Below are positions 48,201-62,300 of a stretch of 64,000 bases of DNA, one piece after another. Source of the DNA: Struthio camelus (lineage: Eukaryota; Chordata; Aves; Struthioniformes; Struthionidae); assembly GCF_040807025.1 (NCBI RefSeq), contig NC_090942.1:41184911-41248910 (forward strand), in the 5' to 3' direction. The stretch's first letter is position 1. Every line of letters begins with the position of its first letter. The notes under the pieces are model-generated. The model was not told where the DNA came from. It saw only the letters and a program-made list of their open reading frames with translations, and ran no database searches. The translations under genes were made by a program, and so were the position numbers.

Positions 48201-51200
48201 TACCAGTGCACGTCCCTGTCAGCTTAGGGCGCCCTACCTCTTATTCCCATCAGTAAAGAGAATATAGGCCTTTTGCCAGGTCTTATATAGACAGAGATTC
48301 AGACAACTTGACCTTGTCAGTGCTATTGTACATGGGATTTAGCCCTTTGGTCTTGTGTAAGGGTCATGTTTAACAGAAAGGAATTGTCTGTGATTTTAAG
48401 ACACCAGTTTGTGCAAAAGGCTGCATGGAAGAGCATTTCAGGAGGAAATCTGCTCAAGGGGAGGTTTCCTCTCCTGTGTCCCTAATGCCCAGAAGGGATG
48501 TACCTCGAGCTACACCTCTGGGTGTGCATCCTTCATCCTCTGCCAGCCCACACTGCTGGCTCCTCTATGAACCACTGGGCTCTTTGCGTCCTTGGGGCTC
48601 TTTGGGGTGGTGCTAGGAAGAAACAACCCCTCGTGTCCTGAGGGCTTGGGGACTGTAGCCAGGTCTGCCTGGGCAGCCATGGGGGAGGGAAAGGTCTTGT
48701 AGCCTGCCCTCTAGCTAGCTGCTGGTGCAGCTGGGCGCAGTCTGCTCCAGAATTAATGTGATGCAGGGGTTGTGATTTTTTTTTAACCTGAAGTGATTAG
48801 TCAAAACACTTAAAACAATGAATTGACGCACACTGGAAACTCTTTTCATCCTGTCTGAGGAGCCAAAAGCAAAGTTATCGGACGTCATTCCAAGAATGTG
48901 CCTTTAAGGTTAAGAATGTGCAAAGTTTCTCGATATCAGAGTCAATTTTGAAGATGCTTCACATCAAATGTTTCCTGTTTCTGCTGCAAAATATAAAAAA
49001 TGAACCGAAAAAAAATAAAGCTGTGCAGAGCTGAGGGTCTGTCTTTCTACAGAGCATGGCCATATCTCCATCCTGGGTCAAGTTTTTGAGTGGAGGTCCA
49101 TCTCCTCATGTTAACTTAGCACAGGCGACTACTGCCAGATCCTTTCACACCTTATCAACCTCACAACTTACCCTAACAGCTAAGAAGAAGAGGACACGTG
49201 GACATAACTTAGCTGGGAACAGCTCTCCCCATCGCATTCCGTGTTGGAACTCTATTTCAAACACTATATCTCTAGAGGGGCTACACAGGCAGCTAGATAT
49301 TCTAGGTTTCAGTTCTTGGCTTGCGGATTATTTTTCAGCATAACTTTCGGCCACCATCTACAATGTGTTTGGATGCTTGCTTGTTTCTCAGTTAGTGCAT
49401 TACGCAATGGGAGTGTTTTGGTAAATCACTATAGCAGCGCTTGGTCTGCACAGTAAGTTCCTCTAACACTAATCTATTTTCTTCTCTCTTACCAATTTAA
49501 TTCCCTTTGGTAGAAATCAGGCTGTGGGCCCATGTGGCAAAAAGTCCATACACAAGTGGAAACCATCAACTATGCTAGTTCCACCACTAGGCCTTGCTTT
49601 GGATGGTGCAGCTCTGAGCGTGAGCAATATTGGCTGGGAACCAAGTGGAGACATGGTATCAGACAAAAAAAAGATTTAGCGCACCTCTTGGGCAAACTTC
49701 TGGCTTTCCAGGTAGTCAGATAAAACCTGTCTTTTCTGCTGAATTCTCTCTTGTTCTGTTTTGCAAGGACAATCTGAGTTACAAAGGGCAAATTGTAGCT
49801 CAGCTGCTGACCAGTATTATGAGGAAGAAGTCCTCATCTCTGTTCCTACTCTGCTCCTGGCTGTACCAACACAACTATGGCCAGAGCCAGCTCTTACGGT
49901 TAAGCCTAGAGGGATATTCAGTTCATTTTGCCAGCTTCATGCCACCTGCCAATACCCTCATGTCAGGACTTAGCCATCAGGCAAAGCTGGCCTCATGGAG
50001 CTTTGTACATGTTATATTGATGCCTGGCCACTGTACAAACCTGAGATCTGTCTGGACTGGCTGTGGATGGACTGTAGTCTTAGGGGCTGCTAAGCTCTGC
50101 CTTAGCAATTTTGCTATAAACTAGATGCCAGGTGAGGTAGGCCAGTTCTGGAATAGGAAAAGAAAAAGTGTTTAGTTACTAAGTTTTTCCTAGAAAAATG
50201 TCTTTAAAAAATTTAAAAAAGTATTTTTATCTCAGGTAATTCCTGAGAAAATGAAGAGCTGAGAAGCCTGCAGCAAGATCTGTGGAGTCTACAGTCTGAA
50301 GCTAGAAAAAATATAGAAGTGTGCAAATCACAAGACTTCACAATTTTTTAAAACAAGTTTTGTGTCATTGAGATTACTGTGCTGAATGTCTGTATTTGGA
50401 TCAGACTTCCATTCTCTTTCCAAGTTTATCTGGGATACTAATACATATAAAAAAGTTCATTAGTCAGACCCACTAGAAAAATTCTGTTGTCAGTTATTTT
50501 GCTGCAAATTTGAGATTTTTTTCCACGCCTGAAATAATGGCGTGAACACTGATGCAGTGGACAGCAGAGTTTGCTTCTACTTCTCTACATAGAGTGTAAG
50601 AGCAAAAAGAAAAAGGTTATCTTATAACAGAAATACTAAGGTGAGGAAGAACACTACACATCTTTTTAAACAAGATGAATAGATAATCAGAACTGATTTC
50701 CAATCAGTTGGAAATTTGGAGTAGATAATTTAAAACAGAGGAAGCATTTTTCCCTTAGCTCTTCCATCTTTTTTGTTGCTGAGATCTTAGGTCAGGAATT
50801 CCCCTTGGAGAATTTTACACTCCAGGTGGCTCATGTTGCCCTAAAAGGCTCACAGTATAATATACAGTATGATGAAGCGATGTGGCTGGGGAAGGGCAGA
50901 GGAGGTGATGCATAAATATGGTCAGCCATGGGGATTCTGCAGTTCTTGGTACCAGCAACTTTCAGAACTGAGAGCACATGAAAGTCCTGTATTGCCACTT
51001 TGGCCTGAGCTCCTTTTTCAGCTTTTGCACACTGCCTACTGGTTGTTTCCATTTGAAGAAATGTATGTCAGAAATCGTTGATGTACTTGAAAGGTTATAT
51101 GACCTGGTGCCTACAGCAGGAGAGGAGCAAGGGTTCTCTACCCTTGGTGCAACCCTGTTTATTTATACAAAATCCTATTTCCTTGAGCAGAGAAAGAAAA

Positions 51201-54200
51201 AAAAGTATAACCAAACCAGCAGCTTCCATTGTGCACAATACCCACATCCTCCTTTCCAACACAAATCTCTCTTCGGCCCTGGTTTCACAAAACAAAGCAC
51301 TGTGCAACAATGCTGGCTTACAGTGTTCCTGCTCCCAAGCTGTGAATTCAATCAGGGAACTGATCTGACTTAAGAAAAATCTGCAAAAAATGCCTTGCTA
51401 TTTTCTTAAGCTGGATAAGTTTGCCAACCCAGTTCAAAAGGAGCCCTAGCACAACTGAGGGAGTAGTAATAGCACCAGATTTCGCTCTCTGCTGTGTGAA
51501 GAAACTACACACTGAGCAAGTCTGAATGTCCCTATCGATCCAGGCTTAAAGACAATCCCTTGTCTCTGGATTGCCCTGTGCTGCTTGTGTGGCTTGTGCT
51601 AGCGGGATGTCAGAGACAGTAGAAAGCTCCAGGAGGGGATGAGGGGAGTGCCAAATGCCTAGCAACTATAGGGCTGCCACCTCAGGAGAATTTCATTCAG
51701 GGGACTCTCATCCAGTTTCACCCAGAAGACAATATTCCTTAGTCAGATTCTAAATACAAATGCTACTTTGAACATTCAGCTAATGCTTTCATACCAGCCA
51801 GCAAAAGTGATGGCGGTCACTTCATGTCAAGCAACATTCAAACTTCTGTGAAACGGCTTTCAAAGTCACTATTGAAAAAGAAGCCAAGCTCAGTCTACCA
51901 GCTTTGGACAAGGAGTGCGCTGGGTGCATCATGACCTATGCACGTTCTCCCCCAGCTGTACACTCTTTCCGTACCAATTGCCACTCATCCAAAATAACAT
52001 GATTACTGTCAGCAATCTAACAGTAGAAACTTCAAAGCCTGTGTGTAACTGTGGTTGTTTCCTTCCCCATTCTCTGATATCTGGATGACATAAGTACCCT
52101 TCACAAGTTCTTAATCCTTCAAAGAGTGCCCTACACTGATGTAATCCACTGTCAAATGTTCCATCAGCTAGATACTCACTTTGATCCAACAACTGCAATG
52201 TAAGATAGTCAATGTGCATGGCAGAGTCTGGTAACAGCACTCTCATTTCAGCTCTGAAACTACCACTGAAACATATGCATCGTTATAAATTCTAAACAAA
52301 GACATACATTTAAATGAAAATTTTTAGAAAAAATATTCCCCTTTCCACTTTTCTGCCAGGATATGAATGGAGGATGCTGTGTTTCTTTTGAAACAGATGA
52401 CTGCTCCTAGGAACACTAGCTGTGTTCCTTATCATAAGCCACCTAAGAGAAGGCAGGTCCTTGCTCTGGGTGTTAGTGATATAATCTCTTTGTACAAAAG
52501 AAACACAACAGCTGGCCTTCAGGTCCTGAAAGAGCCCCAGTATAAAAGGAAAGAACCCTTTGAGTGTACTTTAAAAGGGCAGAGTAGGCTTTACAAAAGC
52601 TTTCTGTGTTGCACTAGTTTAGCTGCTGATATACAGAGGGAAACTTCCTTTGGAATCAGCAGAACAAGAAGCAGCTCTGCTTTGAATCCACAGGAAAATC
52701 CAGCACACAGTTATCTGCAAGTGTTAAGTTTTCCTGTGTGTTAATACATTGAGCAACTTGAATATTTAATTTTGGTGACCATCAGATTTTTCTAAAGATC
52801 TTGACTCCTGCATATTTCTTATCCTTTGTAACATGCTTTAGATATTGTGTCAGCTGCAAGGTACTTCCAAAAAGATGTTATTTGAGCTATTTGAGGCTAA
52901 CACGTACAAATACACGAGACCTGAATTCAGCCAGTGTCATTTTAAAGAAACCCATGTTACTTTACTGATCTATGGTTCTTCTGCACTCACCTATCCACTC
53001 GTAGCTGGCAGACAATGCTCAATGCATCTACAACTCCCTCTTCCTTCAACTGGTGACAACCAATGGCTGTGGCAATAAAACATCCAGTTCTTCCTATGCC
53101 AGCACTGAAAAGAAGGCAAAATTTAACAGGTAAAGAGTTAAGTGCAAAACACTAAATAGATAGGAAAACACTAAAAATATGAAACATGAAATTGCTAGAA
53201 CCAACCATTCCTAGGTACATGACCAGCAAGGATAACTTCTCAGCTCACTCTTATAGAGAGAAATGAAAGGGTACCATACTCCAGTAGTTTAACTGTTGTG
53301 GGTTATGTGTGAGGCTTGCCCATTTCCAGTCTGTACACAAGTGTATGGTGAGAAAAACAATCCCCTTTTGCACCATGAAGTCCAAATATTCTCTGGTCCA
53401 GTCTGAGTGACTGATGGGGATATATACTTAGCTGGTAGAAAACCTACTTAACCGCAAAAGACAGTGGGGCTTTACGTTCAAAGCCCTAAAAGCTACCCAT
53501 CCTTCTAACCATGAAGGTACGAAAGACCAAGAACCATACTGATGGAATTGACCTCCCCTCCTGTGATTCTGCAGGAAGGAGTAGGATTTGGTGCTGCAAC
53601 TCTCTAGGTTCTCTTGAAGCCTGCTTGGAAACTGCCATTTTGGCATTATCTTTACTCTCTCAGCCTCAAGTACTTTTGAGACTCTGTGACCCCCTCTCTT
53701 TCTTGTTTCAACTATGTAGAATTCAGTACAATCTCTTCCTCATCATGCTACATGGCAGGAAAATGTGGGGCTGATAGTTAAAGCATGGAGTTAGGGTCCC
53801 AGGTCTCCATGCCTGGCTTTAGAGGAGGCATTTAACCATTTGGTGTCTTGCTTTCTCCATCTGTGCAATGGATTTGAATGCTACCTGCCTCATAAGAGCA
53901 CTACAAAAGTTTTTAAGTTAATACCAGGAAGAATAGGCTGAGTGCCTCGTATGTAAGCTGAGTGCAAACTGGTACCAGAGGTCCATTTGCTACAGCTTAT
54001 ACAAATTACTTCCTACTCACCACAGACTGAAAGATAGAAGTAGTTCAGGGAATCAAGAGCCCTCCCATCTGGAAGTGAAAATTTCTAAGAGAACTCAGCA
54101 ACACTAAAAATATGAGGGAGTCTAAGCCAACCATGAGGGGATAATGCGAAGTAAAAGTGGCAGTGTAAGAAAAGATCGAGTGAGCTGAAGCTCCTGAGTT

Positions 54201-57200
54201 GACAGTCTGTCTCCTTGAACATCAATGTCTGTGGGATAAATTTATCCAAAAGGAGAAGGAGATAGTTTATAAAGAGGGATTTGCAGAAAGAAATGTAATG
54301 CATACCCTCATTTTCTTCCTCAAAGTACTTTGAAGTCCTTGAAAGTGGGCTAATAAGTTTAAGCAAAGCAGATGTAAGCACTATGAACTTGGCCATATTG
54401 AATGTTTCTTTTTTCTTCCTTCTTTTTTTGTGTGGATTAACTGTTCTTGGACAAGGCCTTTTTATGTATGAAACAAAGGCAATTTTTAAAAAATATGTAT
54501 TCTTCCTCAGTTCAGAATGCAGGTCCTATCTTTTTACCTAGCTTTATTTCAGATGGTGTAAGATGAAAATGACGCTCACTTGCCTTACATTCCTTTCCTG
54601 GTATATGCGGACAATAGGAGGGCTGCTTATTTTGAAGTACCTTCAAGTACTTAGCCTGATAACACTATATTTTTGTTTTTTCCCCGCTTTTTTAGGGGTT
54701 TAAGGTGTAATAGCTCATTTATAATATCTCTGGTCTGCTAATTTGGAATGTAGGATATTGGACTGCCAGGCTTTGGAGATTCAGAGATATAGGAAGTGCC
54801 CTTTTTCTAGAACATATTCATGCACTAGCCGAGTGTAGCTGGTGAGGAAAGAAAAACAACATTTTCCAGTACTAAGTATAATATTGTCAAGCACGACAAT
54901 TTTATCCTCCATTCTCATTCAACAAATGCATGCAAGTCCCCCAATTTATATGCCAAATTGTTCCTTCTTCTGGGAAGCAGAAGATACCTTTGGTACAAAA
55001 TGTGTGTTGCGTTGTGTGCCAGATTCTCAGTCAACCTACTTTCACAGAATCACAGAATGGTTGAGGTTGGAAGGGACCTCTGGAGATCATCTAGTCCAAC
55101 CTCCCTGTTCAAGCAGGGACCTCTAGAACATATTGCCCAGGATCACATCCAGACGGCTTTTGAATATCTCCAGCGAAGGAGACTCCACCACCTCTCTGGG
55201 CAACCTGTTCCAACGCTCTGTCACCCTCACAGTGAAGAAGTTTTTTCTCAGGTTTAGGTGGAACTTCCTGTGGTTAAGTTTCCGCCCGTTGCCTCTTGTC
55301 CTGTTGATGGGCACCACGGAGAAGAGATTGGCCTCATCCTCTTGACACTCCCCCTTCAGATACTTGTACACGTTGATGAGATCGCCTCTCAATGTTTCAT
55401 TGACTAAATGGGGCTAAATTAGTTTCACATTGGCAGAATCCAATTCTGCATTTCTAATTCTTCCTTATTCATTCAAGTTAAAGAAAAAAAATGCTTTCCC
55501 TCCATATCTGAAATCTATTAATTAGTATGTATATTTGGTCCCAAACCACCTAGTTACTATTACGCTCAAATTTATTTTGATGTACTAACTACATATCCAA
55601 AGGACAGATTGAGGAGATATTTTCAGTTTACCACATGCTTTAAATGAGTGACATGAGAAAAGACCTCATGTCATTGCACCTTTCCAGTCCAATACTGCTA
55701 TAAAGACTGTTAAGAATTTCAACTTTCTTCCTTAGGAAATTTGCTTCCTTGACACAGGAAGAGTCAGTTCTGCTGGTTTCAAGGATAAAGATAAATGTTT
55801 ACTCTTTTTCCATATGTCTGCAGAACAGAAACTGCTTTGCTAACAGCAGTAAAGTCCTTCTCATATACTATGCTCTGAATGGACTCATCACTGAAGTGTA
55901 TAAGATAGCATCCTATGCTAATAGGGTACAAGACACACACAGAAAATACTTTTTTTTTTTCGCACTTGTATCATAATTCTCAATCTTAAAAAGATTGTTA
56001 AAGCATTTCTCCCTCAGAGTAACGGTCTTGTTTAAATGTGCGCTATAATGCTCCTCTGGAAAAAACTAAGAATTGTGCATTTGTATCTGAATTTAAAAAT
56101 TTGCACTGCCTTTATGAGACCTGGATGACCTCATCCTGCAACTCAGGTTAAAAGAGAGGGAACTATGTGACTAGAAAATGGAGCATGAGTGAGTTCATCC
56201 TTTTTGTAGACCACAGGGTATTAAGTGTATAGATTGCTGAGTTGTCCCTTGAGAACTGCGTTAATTTTAATCATGACTAAGATGGTAGCTGATCTTTAAT
56301 CATGAATAAATTCCTGTTCATGATTAAAGACCTTGTTGTCACAATACTCACCTCAGAAAGATACCCTGTTGCTCTGAACCCCTCATTATTGAAAATAATG
56401 GGGAAAATAGGAATCTCAGTGGCCATCCATGGATTTGTGGATCGTTTAAGAAAACTACAATTCCTGACAAGAACCGCTGAATAAAGTTTGGGAGCGTTCC
56501 TTATCCACCACATTTTGGTTTTGCAAAATGATGGGTCGTTCAAATCTATCTTCTGTTTCTCTAAATCTCCTAAATATGGAGTTAAAAAGAAGTAGCTCAA
56601 GACAAAACGTTCTGGTTTTGATGTACTTTTGGAAAAAAAAATACTATCCCAACTGTAAGAGATGTATCATGATTATGAGAGAAAGTAAGTAGGGAAATAC
56701 TGATTTCAATTTTTTGTCTGTTTTGCTTCACTTACTTCTTTCAACCACTATAACAAATCCAAGACTGATTCCTACTACTTAAATTACAATGTGGCACAAT
56801 TAATCAATATAAACCAATAAAATAGTACTTAGAATTACTAGAAGTAGAGTGTCTAGGTCACGGCGTATGTTTGAATAACACTCTGCTCTTGAATATTGAA
56901 TAACACCTTGCTGGTGAGTATTAAACCAAGTGGCTTTGTGAAAATGTTCCCAAATTCCCACAGTACAGATGTGTTTTGGTCTCCATATTTGTACCTGATA
57001 GCTGTTGCTCCCTACTGACTCACTCACGACATTTTAGTCAAAAATCACAGGGCAGAGCATCTGACTTGAGTACATCATTAAGCAACAGCATTATAAAGAA
57101 AGGAAACTGTAAAAAAGAAATAGAGGCAAAACCACTTCTCCAGCTGGCCTTTCAAACACTTACAGAGCACATCAGCACACACCGAGAATGGTTCAGAAAC

Positions 57201-59274
57201 AATTTGGTAGCAACAAGGGAATTCTCTCCAAAACGCACATCCTTGAATATAAACTGAAAAAGTCAATTGTCATTAAGAGGATCTGGTGAACTTTCCTCTT
57301 CCTGAAATATGTTCTTTGGTCAGGAGAAGGACTGTTTGATGTGATTTTCTGTGGCCTTGCTTTAGGCAGCCATCTAAGAAAATGATTGCAAATTACCTGC
57401 AGTGCACAATTACAGGCCCTCTGCCAGGCGATTCCATCCTGTCCTCTTCTACATCCAGCATGAGCTCCAAAAGAGGCTGAGCACTGTCTGGGGTTTTGTG
57501 GTCTGGCCAGGATGTGTACCAATAGTGTTTCACATTCTGGGACTGACTCCCTTGCTGAAAATAACATTAAGATTTTATATGCACACTTCTGGTGAACAAG
57601 TCTTTTTATTTCTCTCAGTGTTATGGTAGAAAGCCAGTAAAAACGTTAAGAGAGATTTAACAAAAAAAAAGTTTTTTTATTAGATTGACTGATACAATCG
57701 ATAAGAACAGACATGCTTCCAGGAACACAGTTCTAAGAAGAAAATTTTCCTGTGTCTTCCTACCACATAAGTTCTGTTCTGTTCATCTGATTATTGCCCT
57801 TGCTTACTCTGTGATCAGCTGGAAATTGTCAGAGGCCTGTGTTAGATCAGCAATGGCATCTAGAAAGATTAGCTTAATTTGGGCCTCCGATTCTCTCTAT
57901 TTTATATGTTTCTGCTGTCTTTTTAAAGACATTATCATAAGGGGTCTGATACTAAAATTGCAAGAGTACGCAAGTGCACAAGAACTGCTCTACTAGATCA
58001 GTCTAACATCCCAGTTCTCCTGGTTATTCTCTCTACCAGAGGCTGCTTCAATACGCACAGCAGGGGTAAATGTAGGCTACGCTAATTTGCACACTTCTGA
58101 TGTGGACAATGTGGCTTCTACCCACCTCTCACTACCTGGACTGAAACATCAAACAAATTTTCCTAGTTCATTATTTATTGCAACTCTCTGTCACGGAATT
58201 TGAGAATTATGGAGAAACTGACAAAGGAGCATCTGCCTGATTCAGCACAGTTAGTGTTTAGTCAGAACCATGAAGCTGGAAGCATGAAGCTGCCATTGTA
58301 TATTCCTTATCTTTTTAGCTTTTCAAATGGAGTATGGATACACTCAACACATGACATGAGCAGCTTTATCTTTTTCTGAATTATGCTATGCTCACTAGTT
58401 CTTTCATTAAACTAAAATCCCTTTACATTGCCTTGGCAATTTGAAAAGAGCCTCAAAGCAAATGGAATCTAAAAAGGTACAATTTACCCTCTTTTGAAAC
58501 CTTTTTTACTGCCAGAGTGATACAAAGCAGCAATAGGGTAAGTGTTCCACAGCTTTGGTCTCAATTACGCCTTTCAGTTGTGAGCTTCATAGCTCAGTTA
58601 CTCCTGCCGTAAAAATTCACAACCATTTCAAAAAACATTTAACTTCCTTTACCATTCAAGAATGAAGTATTAGAACAATGCTTCTCAGCAGATACAGATC
58701 GTTACCTTTATTGTAAGCTGACGGACAGTATAGTTCTCACATTCTTTCACGCTGTTAACAAGGACTTCAACCTTCCCATAGATTCCTCTTTTTTCTGGCC
58801 AATAGAGCACACATTTCTGGAAAGCAAACATCAGTATCATCAAGTAACTGGAGTCTGGAGCCATACCAACATCTAATTTTTAGCAGGATGTATTTGTCTG
58901 AAAAGTTCAGATTAATTCAACTGAGGTGTTATTCATGTTTGAAGCTTTCCTGACTGAGATATTGTAGGCTTCTTAATGAGTGACTTAGGCCCGATTTTCA
59001 GGATATGAGTATTACATATATGAACCACCCTACCACTGAACATCTGGATAGTTTTTTTTCTTTTTTTAAGTTTAATAAGTTCACTTAAAAGAACTATTTC
59101 ACCAATCAGAATTCAAGATGGATTTTTCCTAGAACATTTTATAATTCATAGAGTTAAATCCTAAGATTTGCTCAGTTTACCCTTATATGTTATATAATAT
59201 ATTAGGTATACAAGACCTATAAAATATATATAGAGAGAAGGGGTGTGTGTGTGTGCGCGTGTGTGTGCGTATAC

Positions 59275-59328
<54 letters not shown>

Positions 59329-62300
59329 GGAATTCCTTCTGAGCAAGATATTCAGAATTTGTTCTCTCCTCATCAGATTTTCTACCCTATTTACTATCAT
59401 GAGCCGTAATTCAACACAGCACATAACTGTGTCCTGACATCTTACTGAAGTCAGTGGGACTTACTGTACAGGTTGAAGTGTTCTGCAGAATCATGGCCTA
59501 AGTTGCCCATTCTATGACTTACTGGCAATGAAGGTTAAAAAGATCCATTGCTCTGCTACAGTTACAAAAAATTATATGAAGACAGAGAATGCTCGATGAA
59601 CCAGAGAAGTGTCATACTATTTCAGCAATGTAACTGACAAGCAACTACTAAAAACGAGATGACAAAATAGTATTTACAAAATGAACTCTTGTTTTCTTTT
59701 CCCTGCAGTACTTGGTTTATACTCAGGTTAACTGCAACTTTATATTAATTTCCATTATAGTATCTCTGTACTCTTAACTGAAAACAAACATTCCTGTTGT
59801 ACAAATATTTGCTAAAAACAGGTGCTCATTACCTTAATAGAGGAAGGTGTGTGAAAGCCACATTTTCTGAAATAATGCTGGCCAATCTGACCGGTTTTAT
59901 TCATTAATTTAAAAAAGTACAACCAAAGAAAACTTCCTTTTTAATATCCAAGACACAGGTAAAAAATCACTCAGAGAGCAGGCAGTTCTACAGTAACAGG
60001 AATACCAGAAAGGATTTGACTGTATTTCCTCAAAAACTCTTGCTGAAGAGCCTGGCATATATTCAGAAAGCAGCATAAATTACACAGCAAAACGACATGA
60101 TCACTTTAATTTAATTCATTGCCGTTAAACATAGCTTCCAGCAAATCCTGCTAAAAATGAGCAAGGAAAAAAAAGTCAATCATGTTCAAATTAAATGTCA
60201 CAGTGAAATGCAAGCCTTTACCACCAGGTGTGATCTTTAAGCTGCTATTCTACTCGATAACCCAATAGCTTATTGAACTGAATGCAAACCTCTCTGTTGT
60301 ACAAATACTTTTCTAAAAATAGATGCTCATTACCTTAATACTGTAAGGTGTGTGAAAGCCACATTTTCTGAAATAATGCTGGCCAATCTGACCGGTTTCG
60401 TTCAAATCCTGTCTTTCGGAGAGTTACTCGAACATCTTAATTTCGCTGTTTCCCCGAAGACACCAAGAATGGCAACAAAATACTCAGAAATTGGTATGAA
60501 AAAAGTGTTCCCAAGTTCCACAGTCACCCCATGTGACACATATAGCTATTATCATCTGTGAGATCTGCAATTCATGCCCCTCCCTGGGAGTGCAGTTTTG
60601 CTGTGCTAATATGGGGAAAAGTCTAAATACACAATTGTACTCTGACAATCAACAATAGTTCAGTCAACTCCTGAAATGTCTTGATAAATGAAAGTATGCT
60701 ACACTGACTACAAAGACTTCAGGCAGTCCGTAAGAGTGTTTTTCTTGACTCTCTCCCAGGACTGTAATTGGCAGCTTGCACTGGGTGGACAATGAAATGG
60801 GACTGTTTGTTAAAATAACTTTCAATTAACAGCCCATCTACTTTTAGTAAGATACAATGGATTATTTTTAACACAGTCTCCATATATCTTTTAAGAATTC
60901 TATTTGTTACTGCTTTAAAAAAAAAGTCTTGAAATAGAGCTGGAATCAGCTGGTCAAGGCACATCTAAGACGACAGGTATTTGGGGAAACTAACGTGTTT
61001 TTGAAAGTTTGTTATAATAAAGGAATCAAGAAGATAGGAGAGGATAAAGATATCAGACACACAGATAAATATACATAATCTCCCAGGAGCATCAGCAAAA
61101 AAGGGGTAAATTACCTCAAGCTACTACTTACATCTAAAAAAAAAAGCCACTAGAATCAGATAAGTATTTTTTAAACCTGTTCCAAAGCCAAACACAGTGG
61201 TTAGGAAAACTGCTCTCTAGGCTCATGACTTCAGTCTGTAAAGGCTTATTTGCTTTTATATAGGTATATGTATATTTGGAAATGGAGGAACTGACTTGTC
61301 CTTATCATCATTTAACCCTCTATTTTTTGTGGTGCTACTGATTCTATTCCTTGCTGTTCTTTCAGGCCTCTTTTGGTTTCCTGTTAAGCGTATTCATCTG
61401 TTACAGCGCTCTCTGAACAGGTCACATATTTTGGTGAACTTGACGTTGAATGTCCAGTCCTCTGTGTGGTCCACTACAAACACATCAGAGCTACGAGTGA
61501 GATTTTTTAAAGAGATGCTATGCTTACGATCAAATTAAAACAAAAAAAAAAAACTCAACCAACTTGTATGCTGGCCAAAAGCCTGGGAAGCTTCTTTGTA
61601 TGGAAAAAAATCTCATCTTCCTGCCTCATCTTCCTGCCACCTTTCAGATTCCCCCTCCAGTTTCATTTCCATTGGCTAGCTCTCTTATTACTGCCCTCGG
61701 CTGCTGATTATTTATTTATGAGCTGGTCTCTGACCTTTTTTCTTTCTTTTTCTTTTCTTTTTTTTTTTTTTTGCAAAAAAACATTCCTTGGCCAGAGCAG
61801 GAAGTTTATGCAACAAGCAATATCTCACATGATCTTTAATGTTTGCCCTTCCCTCTCTGGCAGGCTGAGAGGCAAGGCTCTGCCTGTCCCCCGTCCTGCC
61901 TCCCGCCTTGCGCACCCGCTCCCGCCTGCCAGCTGCCAGCCTGCCCGGGATGCCTCCCGAGGTGGCGCGCCAGACTCCTGACTGCGGCTGCCACCTGCAA
62001 GTTTATCACAGTCAATCCGTGATCAGTGGCACAGGTTTTCTGGCACAGGCCAGAAAGTGCTTCTATTACGGTCTGATTCCCCCAAACAATTCTGCTGAGT
62101 GGAGAAAGGCTTTCTCAGCTGACGAGTTATTTAGCTCTTTTACATTCTCTGGCTTTGGACCCTCTGAACCAAACTGGTTTTCCAAGTGGGCTTGGGAAGC
62201 AGGAGGGCGGATGATCAAAGCTAACTATTTGTCTTTTAACAGTACCCAAATATTTTGCAGTTGCTTTACTTCACCTTCAGTTCTTTTCCGGCTTATTTCT

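Larger units (their letters stand above)
53105..57396 (-). other. PTPRR: PTPRR intron between the active-site exons
   Basis: This 4.3-kb intron interrupts the catalytic signature after HC. It contains the CR1 fragment at 55.04-55.40 kb, a MIR-like fragment near 53.85 kb and a perfect 13-bp inverted repeat at 56,294-56,329. No other exon is recognised. Confidence 0.75.

Noticed and set aside
49630..50124. 164-codon open frame on the plus strand in the last PTPRR intron
   Set aside because: I recognise no domain, and composition looks like translated non-coding sequence. There is no supporting context.
51929..52246. Minus-strand frame containing [20 protein letters not shown] with a donor-like GTGAGT after it and an acceptor-like TTTCAG before it
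   Set aside because: It resembles an exon superficially, but nothing matches it in PTPRR, and the flanking known exons join in frame without it. Transcript data could revive it.
56277..56600. Minus-strand 107-codon frame in a PTPRR intron
   Set aside because: Part of it is the translated inverted repeat. No similarity to PTPRR or to any transposon protein was recognised.
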